NCBI RefSeq assembly: GCF_024494465.1
Contig: NZ_JAETXM010000004.1
Location: 186,001 to 250,000, forward strand
Origin: Bacillus sp. V3B
GTDB lineage: Bacteria > Bacillota > Bacilli > Bacillales > Cytobacillaceae
Length of the DNA stretch: 64,000 bases
Direction of reading: 5' to 3'
Part shown: positions 25,569 through 34,380 of the stretch, in pieces
Layout: each line of letters begins with the position of its first letter
Numbering within the stretch: position 1 is the stretch's first letter
Translations under genes and position numbers: made by a program
The notes under the pieces: generated by a model
Databases searched by the model: none
What the model saw: only the letters and a program-made list of their open reading frames with translations
What the model was told of the DNA's origin: nothing

Positions 25569-25664
25569 TTATCCTGAAAAAATACGTCCTATGAGTGACA
25601 GTCCCATGATGAAAGCCACAATAAAGCTTAGCCAAATCAATTTATGTTCGTGGTTTTTATACAT
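25569..25664 (-). CDS. 31-residue membrane peptide preceding cydA
   Basis: An ATG at 25664, behind AAAGGAGTGCATCGG, opens a 31-codon frame (MYKNHEHKLIWLSFIVAF, then a Gly/Leu-rich end) that stops 12 bases before the cydA start. It is one basic-N-terminal transmembrane helix. The excellent ribosome binding site and tight spacing argue for real translation as the first cistron of the cyd operon. It is not CydS (encoded after cydB) and I do not recognise it; it could be an accessory subunit or assembly peptide. Confidence 0.6.
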   Translation of the reverse strand: MYKNHEHKLIWLSFIVAFIMGLSLIGRIFSG

Positions 25665-26326
25665 TCCGATGCACTCCTTTAAGCTCATCAAACTACCATT
25701 ATTGTAAATGTTTTCTGGCCTACAGTAATACTCTCTCGATAGAGTAACCTAAATAATGATAATTATACTTTCATGAATAGTTGTAGTAACGGATAAATCG
25801 ATGACTTCTTTCGGTCATAAATATTGTTATCACATGTTGCGTAGGAAGTCAGACCGATCATGAAATAATGAATTAAATTTTAAGGAAAGGTTTATTTACC
25901 TAATAATTTTTTAGAGTTGATCATTAAATAAAGAGTAGGTGAATAATGATTTTAGAGATAGGTGGAAATAGCAAAGAGATGTTGAGGGGAAAAAACTAAA
26001 TACCCTCCTAATCAAATGAGTGAGGAGAGTGCTCATTACGCGAAAAAAGGGGATCAAGTTATTATACGCCCATAAAATGGAAAACAGTGGAGTGATTAAA
26101 GTATGTAAAAACTACAGAAATAAATAAGTATAAAGAAGATTGCTTCGGCAACTTTTTTATACGGCTAGAATTTATATTAAGTGAACGATAATATAAGTGT
26201 AATAAGATTTTTCTTTGGGCTTTAGTCCTTAGAAAAATCCATCAGGTTCTGCGTGACGACGTCTCTGTTATCATCTTTACAGGATCACTCGTTGGAGAGT
26301 TTTCTTTATGTTTATTTCTAGAACTG
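25665..26326. other. Gene-free region upstream of the cyd operon
   Basis: This region should hold the cyd promoter (reading left). It shows the dyad actctctcgatagagt near 25728 and aataatgataattata near 25754, which resembles half of a Fur/PerR box. A small hairpin (gattgcttcggcaact plus T run) lies near 26138. At about 26200-26250 there is a hairpin-like gatttttcttt...ttagaaaaatc. No convincing gene. Confidence 0.45.
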
Positions 26327-26860
26327 TTATTTGGTGAATCGATTGGCATAGCTTGAGGCTACGAATGAATCCGGTTTTATTTTAGGTTCAAGTCCCATGG
26401 ATTCAATTCGAGCTACCATTTCTTCTACAAATATCCTTGTTTTATTTCGATTTCCCGATCCAATGTCTAAATGTCCTTCCATCGTAAAAGTAGCACCCTT
26501 ATATATATAAGGAAGTACGATATCAATCATAGCGTTCTTTCTTTCTTCGGTAAACAAAGCAACAATTTCTTCTGTTAGCGAAGTTTCTTGTGAGATTCGT
26601 TCATGCAATCGAGTCATTCTTCTTGGAATGATGACTTTTCGAATACAAGCCCAAGCTCCTTTTCCTTCGTTTAAAATGACAATGCCAGTAATAAATTTCG
26701 TATATTTAACATGAACTTGAGAGTCTGTACCGATTATTAAGCGGTAATTTCCATTACAATTTAATTTCATAAACTTTATAATCCTTTCAAATACTTGTTC
26801 AAAACTCATCTTTCTTTCTTGTAAATTTTGAAATAGAAAAAAGTTATCATCATTTATCAT
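26327..26860 (-). CDS. ykuK: YkuK-family RNase H-like protein
   Basis: The 177-residue protein starts at ATG 26860 behind TTGAGGTGATTAT. The DUF458/YkuK domain shows an RNase H-like layout: LIIGTDSQVHVKYTKFITGIVILNEGKGAW (first acidic residue Asp in GTDS), LTEEIVALF, and EGHLDIGSGNRNKTR with SFVASSYANRFTK at the end. Biochemical activity is not established; similar proteins are widespread in Bacillus. Monocistronic. Confidence 0.85.
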   Translation of the reverse strand: MINDDNFFLFQNLQERKMSFEQVFERIIKFMKLNCNGNYRLIIGTDSQVHVKYTKFITGIVILNEGKGAWACIRKVIIPRRMTRLHERISQETSLTEEIVALFTEERKNAMIDIVLPYIYKGATFTMEGHLDIGSGNRNKTRIFVEEMVARIESMGLEPKIKPDSFVASSYANRFTK

Positions 26861-27083
26861 ATAATCACCTCAACCTATCTGTTTTTTATTTCATCTTACT
26901 ATGAAGCAGGCTCAACGTTAAAAACTTTCTACATTTATATCTATGCAGGTTGTTTTAGTTTTTGTGAATATTTTTAGTGATTCGTTGATTAGATGATGTT
27001 TTTTCTTTTATAAGTGAAGCAAGCATTTGAATTTTTGAAAAATAATGCTTGACTAGGGAAACTTCAGTTGTTTGTTATAGAGC

Positions 27084-27111
27084 TTGACAATTTTCATCTA
27101 TCAAGTATAAT
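27084..27111 (+). promoter_or_regulatory. Predicted sigma-A promoter for the ltaS-type gene
   Basis: TTGACA (27084-27089), 16-base spacer, TATAAT (27106-27111), both perfect hexamers, about 160 bases before the gene. Confidence 0.75.
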
Positions 27112-27268
27112 AAAAATCTGCTGCAAACACTGTGAACTACGTCTGAAATGATCATGGAATATTCAAATTTAATGGGTTAGATAAATACTAGTTTGTAAGC
27201 TTAGTATATTGTAATTGGAAGTTTATATTGAAACCGTGTATAATAGATTTTTAGAGGGTGGTGCAACT

Positions 27269-29278
27269 GTGAATAAAGTATTTCAAAGAGGTCAAAGTAT
27301 TTTCAATAAATATATTGGCTTTTTCTTATTGGCTGTCGTTTTCCTTTGGATCAAAACGTATGTAATCCAACTAACTCAATTTGATTTAGGAATTGAAAGT
27401 CCTATTCAAGAGTTCTTGTTATTTTTAAACCCATTAGGGTCTTCTTTACTATTTTTAAGTTTTGCTTTCTTATTTAAAGGACGCAAAAAGTATATTTGGC
27501 TGATCATCATTGATTTCCTTATGTCATTTCTTTTATATGCTAATGTTCTATACTATCGATTTTTTAATGATTATATTACACTACCAACTATTTTTCAGAC
27601 GCAAAATTTTGGTGATGTAAGTGGTAGTGTGACGACATTGTTAAAACCATATGATATTTTATTCTTTATTGATATTATCGTATTAATTGGCTTGCTTGCA
27701 TTTAAATTTGTGAAAATGGAAGTAAAAGATATGGCTCGCCGAAAGGTAGTTGCTGTATTCTCATTGGCTTTAGGGGTTTCATGCTTAAATTTAGCTTTAG
27801 CAGAGGCGGATCGTCCTCAATTATTAACAAGAGGATTTGACCGAAACTATATTGTGAAATATTTAGGGGTGTATAACTACACCATCTATGATGCTGTTCA
27901 AAGTACGAAAGCATCTGCACAAAGGGTTACAGCAGATAGTAGTGATGTTACAGAAGTCATAAACTTTACCCAATCTAACTATGCGGAACCAAATCCAGCT
28001 TACTTTGGTGCTGGAAAAGGAATGAATGTGATTTATTTCCATCTTGAATCAATTCAAAGCTTCCTTATTGATTACGAGTTACATGGAGAAGAGGTAACAC
28101 CTTTTTTAAATTCTTTAACAAGGGAAGAAAATACCATGTACTTTGATAATTTCTTCCATCAAACGGCTCAAGGTAAAACGGCAGATGCTGAATTTATATT
28201 GGAAAATTCATTATATGGACTACCTCAAGGTTCAGCTTTTACAACAAAAGGGTTAAATGCCTATCAGGCTGCACCAGCTATATTGGGTCAGCAAGGTTAT
28301 ACATCTGCTGTGTTCCATCCTAATGCAGGAACTTTTTGGAACCGGAATGAAATTTATAAATCATTTGGATATAACAAGTTTTTCGATTCTAGTTATTATG
28401 AAATGAACCATGAAGATCTAGCAGATTATGGATTAATGGATAAGCCGTTTTTTGAGGAATCAATTCCACTTTTGGAAACATTACCTCAACCGTTTTATAC
28501 AAAGTTTATTACGGTAACACATCATTATCCTTATCCAATTAATGAAGAAGATGCGACTATTGCACCTCATACTACAGGTGATAAATCCGTCGATACGTAT
28601 TTCCAAACAGCACGTTATGCAGACGAAGCACTAGAGCAATTCTTTACTTATCTGAAGGAATCTGGTTTATATGATAATTCCATTATTATTATGTACGGTG
28701 ATCATTATGGAATTTCAGAAAATCATAATAAGGCAATGGAACAAGTTCTAGGAAAAGAAATTGGTCCTTTTGAAAATAATGGTTTACAACGTGTACCATT
28801 GTTCATTCGTGTACCAGGAATAGAAGGTGGAGTGAATCATGAATATAGTGGTCAAATTGATCTTCTGCCAACTCTTCTTCACTTGACTGGAATTGATACA
28901 AAAGATTATTTACAATTTGGAACAGATATATTTTCTGAGGAGCATGATGAACTTATTCCATTTAGAAATGGTGATTTCGTCAGTCCAAGCATCACATTTA
29001 CCAAGGGTAAATTCTATGATTCTACCACAGGACTAGAATTGCCAGCGGATCAAAGTGAAATGGCTAAACGATATCAGGAAATTGCAAACCATAAATTATT
29101 ACTTTCAGATAAAGTCGTAAATGGAGATTTGTTAAGGTTCTATACACCTGAAAACTTTACTCCAACCGACCGATCACAATATAACTATATTAAAGTTCAG
29201 GACGATGAATCGGAAGCTCAAGATAACGAATTTGAAGCTCAAGATGGCGAACCTGATGAAGATTCTGTAAAAGAATAA
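27269..29278 (+). CDS. ltaS: Lipoteichoic acid synthase family protein (LtaS type)
   Basis: The best start is GTG 27269 with AGAGGGTGG upstream; an earlier in-frame start lacks one. The 669-residue protein has five N-terminal helices (to about residue 175) and a signal-peptidase-like ASA at 215-217. The extracellular sulfatase-like domain has metal and catalytic motifs YFHLESIQSF (Glu260), QGKTADAEF (catalytic Thr304), THHYPYP and MYGDHYG. It polymerises glycerol phosphate from phosphatidylglycerol outside the membrane. The acidic C-terminal tail has an EAQD repeat. Bacillus has several paralogues, so which LtaS this is remains open. Confidence 0.92.
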   Translation: MNKVFQRGQSIFNKYIGFFLLAVVFLWIKTYVIQLTQFDLGIESPIQEFLLFLNPLGSSLLFLSFAFLFKGRKKYIWLIIIDFLMSFLLYANVLYYRFFNDYITLPTIFQTQNFGDVSGSVTTLLKPYDILFFIDIIVLIGLLAFKFVKMEVKDMARRKVVAVFSLALGVSCLNLALAEADRPQLLTRGFDRNYIVKYLGVYNYTIYDAVQSTKASAQRVTADSSDVTEVINFTQSNYAEPNPAYFGAGKGMNVIYFHLESIQSFLIDYELHGEEVTPFLNSLTREENTMYFDNFFHQTAQGKTADAEFILENSLYGLPQGSAFTTKGLNAYQAAPAILGQQGYTSAVFHPNAGTFWNRNEIYKSFGYNKFFDSSYYEMNHEDLADYGLMDKPFFEESIPLLETLPQPFYTKFITVTHHYPYPINEEDATIAPHTTGDKSVDTYFQTARYADEALEQFFTYLKESGLYDNSIIIMYGDHYGISENHNKAMEQVLGKEIGPFENNGLQRVPLFIRVPGIEGGVNHEYSGQIDLLPTLLHLTGIDTKDYLQFGTDIFSEEHDELIPFRNGDFVSPSITFTKGKFYDSTTGLELPADQSEMAKRYQEIANHKLLLSDKVVNGDLLRFYTPENFTPTDRSQYNYIKVQDDESEAQDNEFEAQDGEPDEDSVKE

Positions 29279-29290
29279 TGAAAGAATAAG

Positions 29291-29387
29291 AGGCTGACTT
29301 AAATGCAGTGTCAGACCGAACAAATAATATAGCAATCATGCGATATATTATTTGTTCGGTTGGACCTGTGTCAAGTCAGCTTTTTTT
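29291..29387 (+). terminator. Large terminator after ltaS
   Basis: Inner 15-bp stem ccgaacaaataatat/atattatttgttcgg, outer gctgactt/aagtcagc, then seven T. The extended stem is longer than usual. Confidence 0.85.
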
Positions 29388-29581
29388 ATTTTGTTAACTC
29401 TCCGGCTAACTCTCCAATTCTTATATAACTTCTTCTCGTAAAACATGATTAGAGAACAATCCATATTTATAAAATATATTTCTTAAAGTAACAATTATTA
29501 AAATTAGTATGATTCGTATGAAAAAAAGAAAAAAGATAGGTGGAATCAATTGTATACTTATTATTCAGAATATTTTAAACT

Positions 29582-29596
29582 AAGAATACGCTTACA
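29582..29596 (+). promoter_or_regulatory. Candidate cre site (CcpA)
   Basis: AAGAATACGCTTACA matches the CcpA operator consensus WTGNAARCGNWWWCA at 13 of 15 positions, about 190 bases before the first phenol hydroxylase gene. Carbon catabolite repression of the operon is inferred. Confidence 0.4.
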
Positions 29597-29690
29597 AGTT
29601 AGATGAAAAAAGAGATGAATACTAGAACAAAATAATAGGTTCTCTTTTAAAAATGATAAGCGTTTAATTTACTAGAGGGAATTCAAGATT

Positions 29691-29706
29691 CATGAGATTG
29701 CTCATG
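29691..29706. promoter_or_regulatory. Dyad CATGAG-N4-CTCATG, possible operator
   Basis: A 6-bp perfect inverted repeat lies about 80 bases before the operon start. CTCATG with a nearby CATGA recurs near 34351, ahead of the hydrolase gene. Either could bind the PucR-type regulator encoded downstream. Confidence 0.3.
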
Positions 29707-29782
29707 AGAATGTACAAAAGGTGTAGCCAGTCTATGGGAAAAGAGTTTTGAAATTTCAGAATTATAAAAAGGGGGAGAAAGA

Positions 29783-30904
29783 ATGTCAACAAAACCTACG
29801 TTCAAAAAAACCATTAGGGAGCAACCGTGGGATTGGAAAACGAAGAATGAATATGAAGAAGTAACGGTAAGACAACAACCATATGTACATATGCATTACC
29901 GTCATGTTTTTGATGAACGTGATTTTGATATTTATGATCCACGTTATACACGGTTAAAATCTTCTGACTGGGAAGCTTTCCGTGATCCGAAAAAATTCTG
30001 GTATACGACTTATGTCAATAACCGAAAGAAAATGGCAGAAGAAGTGGAAAATGGATTCGCTTATGCCGATCAACTTAATGTCATTAAAAATCTATCACCA
30101 CAGTGGATTGATGCATTAAGGGATCTTTATACGCCGCTAAGACATCTTGAATATGGTGAGAATGTACAAATGCAGCATGTCATCCGTTATGCATTAGGAA
30201 CAGCAATTGAACAATGTGCCACGTATCAAGCATATGACAAAACGGGACGAGCTCAGTGGATCTCTCAATGGGCGATGAACATGCAAGAGCATCATGGTGA
30301 GTTTCTTGCACACGGCAAAGAGGTGCTGTTAAACGAACCTGCCTTTCAACCATTACGTCATTATGTAGAAGAGGTTCTCGTGACGGATGACTGGGCAGAA
30401 GTTCTTGTAGCAGAAAACTTAACATTAGACCTTTTATTAGGAAATCTGATGTATCGCGAATTTAATCAAGAAGCCGTCAAACAAGGTGATACACATTTAT
30501 CCATTTTGAACTTAGTGATTGCGAAGCAGTTAGATTGGCATCGTGATTGGGCATTCTCTCTTTTCAAACTATTAGCAAATGATGAAGCGGAAAGCCGCTG
30601 GGATTATTTAAAATCTTTAGGGTATGAAGAGTGGGAAGGCGATTATCGTTGGGGGAGAACGTTAAGTGATCCTCGAGAAACACCAGAAGAAACCCTTTCA
30701 AATGTAGAAATCATTCAAGAGTGGGTAGATAAATGGTATCCGAAGGCATTCGAAGCGGTACTTGCCTTAGAACCATTGTTTGAAAAACATGGAATCAAGA
30801 TTAATCTTCCAGAAACATTGAAAAAGGTTGAAGAAGAACAAATTATTCCGATCTATAAAAAATATAAACTAGCATTTAAACCGTATGAGATTGCATTTAA
30901 TTAA
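29783..30904 (+). CDS. dmpL: Phenol hydroxylase (diiron) beta subunit, DmpL-like
   Basis: The 373-residue protein starts at ATG behind AAAGGGGGAGAAAG. It is a bacterial multicomponent monooxygenase beta subunit (ferritin-like fold lacking metal ligands), with KSSDWEAFRDPKKFWYTTYVNNR and the helical core ALGTAIEQCATYQAYDKTGRAQWISQ. It is somewhat longer than DmpL or TmoE (about 330). It pairs with the alpha subunit to form the hydroxylase. First gene of a tight cluster whose order (beta, effector, alpha, gamma, reductase) is that of dmpLMNOP. No DmpK-like assembly gene is seen upstream. Confidence 0.88.
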   Translation: MSTKPTFKKTIREQPWDWKTKNEYEEVTVRQQPYVHMHYRHVFDERDFDIYDPRYTRLKSSDWEAFRDPKKFWYTTYVNNRKKMAEEVENGFAYADQLNVIKNLSPQWIDALRDLYTPLRHLEYGENVQMQHVIRYALGTAIEQCATYQAYDKTGRAQWISQWAMNMQEHHGEFLAHGKEVLLNEPAFQPLRHYVEEVLVTDDWAEVLVAENLTLDLLLGNLMYREFNQEAVKQGDTHLSILNLVIAKQLDWHRDWAFSLFKLLANDEAESRWDYLKSLGYEEWEGDYRWGRTLSDPRETPEETLSNVEIIQEWVDKWYPKAFEAVLALEPLFEKHGIKINLPETLKKVEEEQIIPIYKKYKLAFKPYEIAFN

Positions 30905-30922
30905 GAGAGGGGAACGATTGCT

Positions 30923-31219
30923 ATGACAGTAAAACAAGCGTACGTAGGGATGGATTTAGATACTAGTGGGGGCAGCGTTGTAACAGCAATCATTGAAGCG
31001 ATTCAAGAAGATAATGAAGGTGCCGTTGTAGAAGACTTTTCGGTTTATAAAAAAATAAAAGTGCCCGGAAAGCTTGTGTTAAATAGAGAAACGGTAGAAG
31101 AACATCTTGGCGCAGATTTTGAAATGGATCGAGTACATATGGTGATGAGCTCATGTTTCGGTTTTATTACAGATTGGGACGAAGAACATTTAACAATCGA
31201 GTGGGAAGACGCAGAATAA
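30923..31219 (+). CDS. dmpM: Phenol hydroxylase effector (coupling) protein, DmpM-like
   Basis: The 98-residue MmoB/DmpM-family protein has no cofactor. It binds the hydroxylase and couples electron transfer to substrate oxidation. Family features are AYVGMDLDTSGGSVVTAIIEAI and AVVEDFSVYKKIKVPGKLVLNRETVEEHLG. Ribosome binding site GAGAGGGG; 18 bases after the beta-subunit gene and 16 before the alpha-subunit gene, so clearly in the operon. Confidence 0.88.
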   Translation: MTVKQAYVGMDLDTSGGSVVTAIIEAIQEDNEGAVVEDFSVYKKIKVPGKLVLNRETVEEHLGADFEMDRVHMVMSSCFGFITDWDEEHLTIEWEDAE

Positions 31220-31235
31220 GGAGGAGGATATACTC

Positions 31236-32741
31236 GTGGCAAAATTAGGAATGAAAGAAAAGTATCATGCAATGACAAGAGATTTAATGTGGGAACCAAA
31301 GGATTTTGATATGACCAAGGTATATCCTTTAATTGAAAAAGAAGGAATTATCCTAAAGGATCCAAGTAGATGGGAAGATCCTTTCCGTATGGCGTATAAC
31401 CAATATGTGAAGATTCAGTCGGAGAAAGATGGAATCTACCATGCCGTACGTAATGCCTTTGAAGCAAATGATGGTCATGCGAAAGTCGTTGATTCACGCT
31501 GGTATGAAGGGGTAAAAGTATTTGCGACAGCCGTTCAGCCTGCTGAATATTCCGCACACCGCCTAATGGCATATGTTGGTCGTAATATTCCAATTGAAGC
31601 CATTCGTTTTGCGACTTTCAATCAGGCCATTGACGAACTGCGTCATGCTCAAATTGAAATTAAGCACTATGCTCATATGAGTAAAGAAATTGACGGGCTT
31701 CATAATTTTGCGAACACAACGCAAAATTTATGGTTTAATACCGTACCAAGATCATTCTTTGATGATGCGATGACAGCGGGACCATTTGAAGCATTAATAG
31801 CGATTTCCTTCTCATTCGAGTATGTGTTTACAAATATTCTATTTTTACCGTTTGCTTCATCTGCGGGTGCAGTGGGCGATGATAACTTCGCTGCTGTTGG
31901 AAAAACCGTGCAATCTGATGAATCCCGCCATATGGCATTAGGAATGTCTGCCTTGAAGATGTTGTTAGAGGAAGATGACCGTAACGTTCCGATTATTCAA
32001 GGATGGATCGACAAATGGTATTGGAGAGCGTATCGGTTGTTCTCAGTTATTTCAGCACTTGTGGATTACTATCCTCGTATTCGTCCAATTTCTTGGAAGA
32101 AAGCATTTGAAATTTATGTAGAACAACAAGTGTTCGATGGATTGTTTAAAGATTTACGAAAATATGGAATTCGTTTACCGAAGCATGCAGAAGACAGCAT
32201 AAAGGAAAAAGACCACTATTCTCATTCGGTTATGCGAATTCTTGATCACTATAAGCATGCGAACTTGTTCAGAGGCTTCAAATTACAGCCGGATGATTAT
32301 CAGTGGTTATCAGAAGAATATCCAGATACATTTGACCGGTATTATTCTCCATATTTCCATCGCATGGATGACCATGTGTTAGCTGGGGCAAGTCCAGGAA
32401 TTCCGTCTGTATGTACGGTATGTCAAGTTCCTGCAGAGTTTCCGGATCCAGATAACCCATCCAAAATGTGGACGCAATACAGTGAATATAACAATAAAAC
32501 CTATATAACTTGTTCACCAGGCTGTAAGCATATTTTTGACCTAGAACCACAGAAATATATGCAAATCTGGTGGCCGGCAGAAGCTTATTTAAGTGGAGAA
32601 TTTGGGGAAGATCCAATCGCTGGAATATTCAAATATACTGGCTTATCTCCAGAAGAAGCAGGTGAACACTACTCTTCCAGAGAACATGCTCATTGGCTGG
32701 AGCATCGTAAACATTTAGGATTAGATAAGAAATTTTTCTAA
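31236..32741 (+). CDS. dmpN: Phenol hydroxylase alpha subunit (diiron oxygenase), DmpN-like
   Basis: The 501-residue protein starts at GTG behind AAGGAGGAGGATATACTC. All six diiron ligands are visible: Glu104 (QPAEYSAH), Glu134 and His137 (DELRHAQ), Glu195 (SFSFEYVF), Glu229 and His232 (DESRHMAL), with nearly the numbering of toluene/o-xylene monooxygenase. A C-terminal YHS-type zinc region has CTVC and CSPGCKHIFDLEP. It ortho-hydroxylates phenol (and perhaps cresols or simple aromatics) to catechol with O2. The absence of a Rieske ferredoxin gene argues for a phenol hydroxylase rather than a toluene monooxygenase. Confidence 0.93.
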   Translation: MAKLGMKEKYHAMTRDLMWEPKDFDMTKVYPLIEKEGIILKDPSRWEDPFRMAYNQYVKIQSEKDGIYHAVRNAFEANDGHAKVVDSRWYEGVKVFATAVQPAEYSAHRLMAYVGRNIPIEAIRFATFNQAIDELRHAQIEIKHYAHMSKEIDGLHNFANTTQNLWFNTVPRSFFDDAMTAGPFEALIAISFSFEYVFTNILFLPFASSAGAVGDDNFAAVGKTVQSDESRHMALGMSALKMLLEEDDRNVPIIQGWIDKWYWRAYRLFSVISALVDYYPRIRPISWKKAFEIYVEQQVFDGLFKDLRKYGIRLPKHAEDSIKEKDHYSHSVMRILDHYKHANLFRGFKLQPDDYQWLSEEYPDTFDRYYSPYFHRMDDHVLAGASPGIPSVCTVCQVPAEFPDPDNPSKMWTQYSEYNNKTYITCSPGCKHIFDLEPQKYMQIWWPAEAYLSGEFGEDPIAGIFKYTGLSPEEAGEHYSSREHAHWLEHRKHLGLDKKFF

Positions 32742-32767
32742 AGCTACGTGAAATAGGGGTGAAATAA

Positions 32768-33052
32768 ATGGCAAACTATTTGAAACAGGAAAATCAATTG
32801 ATTGTTTGGCCGGTACTAAAAGAAGTAACAGAAAGTGATTTGTTTCAAGGAAGTATTGGGCTTAGAGCTCGTTACGATATGACAAATAAAGAATTATTAG
32901 GAGCATGTTTAGAGGCTTGGAAGGTCAACGACGACCAGAATTATCGTTTATTCTTAGTTCGTGGTGATGGAAAAACAGAAATTTCTTTAGAAGGAAATGT
33001 GAAAGAAGCAGGGCTTCGCAATGGCGATTATTTAGAAATTGTTGGGGCGTAA
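32768..33052 (+). CDS. dmpO: Phenol hydroxylase gamma subunit, DmpO/TmoB-like
   Basis: The 94-residue protein has ribosome binding site ATAGGGGTGAAATAA. The ubiquitin-like end (VKEAGLRNGDYLEIV) and the order in the cluster identify it as the small gamma subunit of the hydroxylase; the rest (LIVWPVLKEVTESDLFQ) is weakly conserved in this family. It is a little shorter than DmpO (about 119) and close to TmoB. It sits outside the alpha-beta core in known structures. Confidence 0.8.
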   Translation: MANYLKQENQLIVWPVLKEVTESDLFQGSIGLRARYDMTNKELLGACLEAWKVNDDQNYRLFLVRGDGKTEISLEGNVKEAGLRNGDYLEIVGA

Positions 33053-33091
33053 GTTCTATGTAAGATTCTTTTTTAACACTCTATAAATCTA

Positions 33092-33138
33092 TTCTTCTTC
33101 ATGTGTTACCATATGTCTCTATGTCACATGAAGAAGAA
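33092..33138 (+). repeat. 14-bp perfect hairpin between gamma and reductase genes
   Basis: The arms ttcttcttcatgtg (33092-33105) and cacatgaagaagaa (33125-33138) have a 19-base loop and no T run after. It lies in the 167-base gap before the reductase gene, whereas other gaps in the operon are under 30 bases. It may stabilise or process the mRNA and lower reductase output. Confidence 0.65.
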
Positions 33139-33219
33139 GGTTTAAGATTCATATTTTTACATAGTGATCTTACGTTTTATAAAAGGAATGACGAAAATGA
33201 TGAGAGAGGAGATAGAAGG

Positions 33220-34239
33220 ATGACAAAAACAGCAGTTGAAACATATGAAATTACATTAGAACCAAGCGGGAAAACGATTACAGTGAAGGAAGGCCAAACG
33301 TTATTAGATGCTGCAATTCGTAATGGGGTTCAAGTGGCTTATGGATGCCGTCATGGAAGCTGCTCTGCTTGTAAATGTCAGGTGCTTGAAGGCGATTATG
33401 AAATTATGGATCGTGTATCCGAATATTCTTTAATGAGTTTTGAAAGAGAAGAAGGATTTACTTTAATGTGTAGTACATTAGTAGAAAGTGATTTGGTGAT
33501 CGAAGTAGAAGAGGAAGAATCAGAACTACCATTCTTCGCCGTACATGATTTTGAAGCAGAAGTTGTGGAAAATGTAGCATGTACACATGATATTCATATG
33601 ATTAAGCTGAAATTACAGGAGCCGGAAAATGTTGAATATGCATCAGGTCAGTTTTTTGAGTTTGATATCCCTGAATTTGAGGACACGCGTGCCTATTCCT
33701 TAGCAAATAAACATAGCAATGGCAATATTTTAGAGTTTCATATCAAACGTGTTCCAGAAGGAAAAGGTTCTAATTATATGTGTGACCTACAAGCAGGTGA
33801 TGTTGTAACAGGCTCTGGCCCTTATGGCAGTATGCAGCTTCGCAATCGAGATAAAGATTTAATTTTCATTGCAGGTGGTTCTGGTATGGCACCAATTAAG
33901 TCCCTTTTAGAAGAATTATTTTCGCAATCTTTTGAAAAAAATGCATGGTTCTTCTATGGAGCTCGTGCGAAAAAAGATTTGTATTTAACAGAGGAGTGGG
34001 AAGCACTAGCGAAACAATATCCAAACTTCCACTTTGTTCCGGCTTTATCACAGCCAGGTACTTCTGATAACTGGGATGGAGAAACTGGTTTTATTGCAGA
34101 TGTGATTTCTCGTACACTTGAAGACACATCAAACATGGATGCTTACCTTTGTGGACCACCGATTATGATTGAAACAGCTTGTGATGCGCTTTATAAAAGC
34201 GGCATAAAAGGTACCAATATTTCCTACGATGAATTTTAA
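33220..34239 (+). CDS. dmpP: Phenol hydroxylase reductase (2Fe-2S/FAD/NADH), DmpP-like
   Basis: I place the start at ATG 33220 behind GAGAGGAGATAGAAGG; a longer frame upstream runs through the hairpin. The 339-residue protein has an N-terminal plant-type ferredoxin domain (GCRHGSCSACKC and later LMCST), an FAD-binding domain (RAYSLAN), and an NAD-binding domain (IAGGSGMAPIKSLLEEL, GARAKKDLYL, YLCGPPIMIE). It passes electrons from NADH to the diiron centre. Usual length for DmpP is about 353. Confidence 0.93.
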   Translation: MTKTAVETYEITLEPSGKTITVKEGQTLLDAAIRNGVQVAYGCRHGSCSACKCQVLEGDYEIMDRVSEYSLMSFEREEGFTLMCSTLVESDLVIEVEEEESELPFFAVHDFEAEVVENVACTHDIHMIKLKLQEPENVEYASGQFFEFDIPEFEDTRAYSLANKHSNGNILEFHIKRVPEGKGSNYMCDLQAGDVVTGSGPYGSMQLRNRDKDLIFIAGGSGMAPIKSLLEELFSQSFEKNAWFFYGARAKKDLYLTEEWEALAKQYPNFHFVPALSQPGTSDNWDGETGFIADVISRTLEDTSNMDAYLCGPPIMIETACDALYKSGIKGTNISYDEF

Positions 34240-34380
34240 TCAATAAGAAAGATGTACATGATATGGTTTTTCAGTAAAGCTATTTAATGAGATATGGTTT
34301 AACTCTAGTAACTATAAAGCTTTGAATGAATATCATTGCATTCAGGGCATCTCATGACATGAAGGATGAGGAGGGTAATA

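Larger units (their letters stand above)
29388..29782. other. Promoter region of the phenol operon
   Basis: About 395 bases without a gene. It holds a cre-like site (29582-29596) and a CATGAG/CTCATG dyad (29691-29706). No sigma-54 -24/-12 motif and no clear sigma-A promoter was found. Confidence 0.5.

Noticed and set aside
25723-25775. Fur or PerR box upstream of the cyd operon
   Set aside because: aataatgataattata matches only part of either consensus, and control of cyd genes by Fur or PerR is not expected.
29388-29782. Sigma-54 promoter for the phenol operon, expected from the DmpR-like sensor
   Set aside because: No TGGCAC-N5-TTGC-type -24/-12 motif was seen, and the regulator lacks a sigma-54 AAA+ domain.
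33103-33219. Long N-terminal extension of the phenol hydroxylase reductase
   Set aside because: The extension runs through the hairpin, has no ribosome binding site, and is absent from reductases of this family; ATG 33220 has a strong one.
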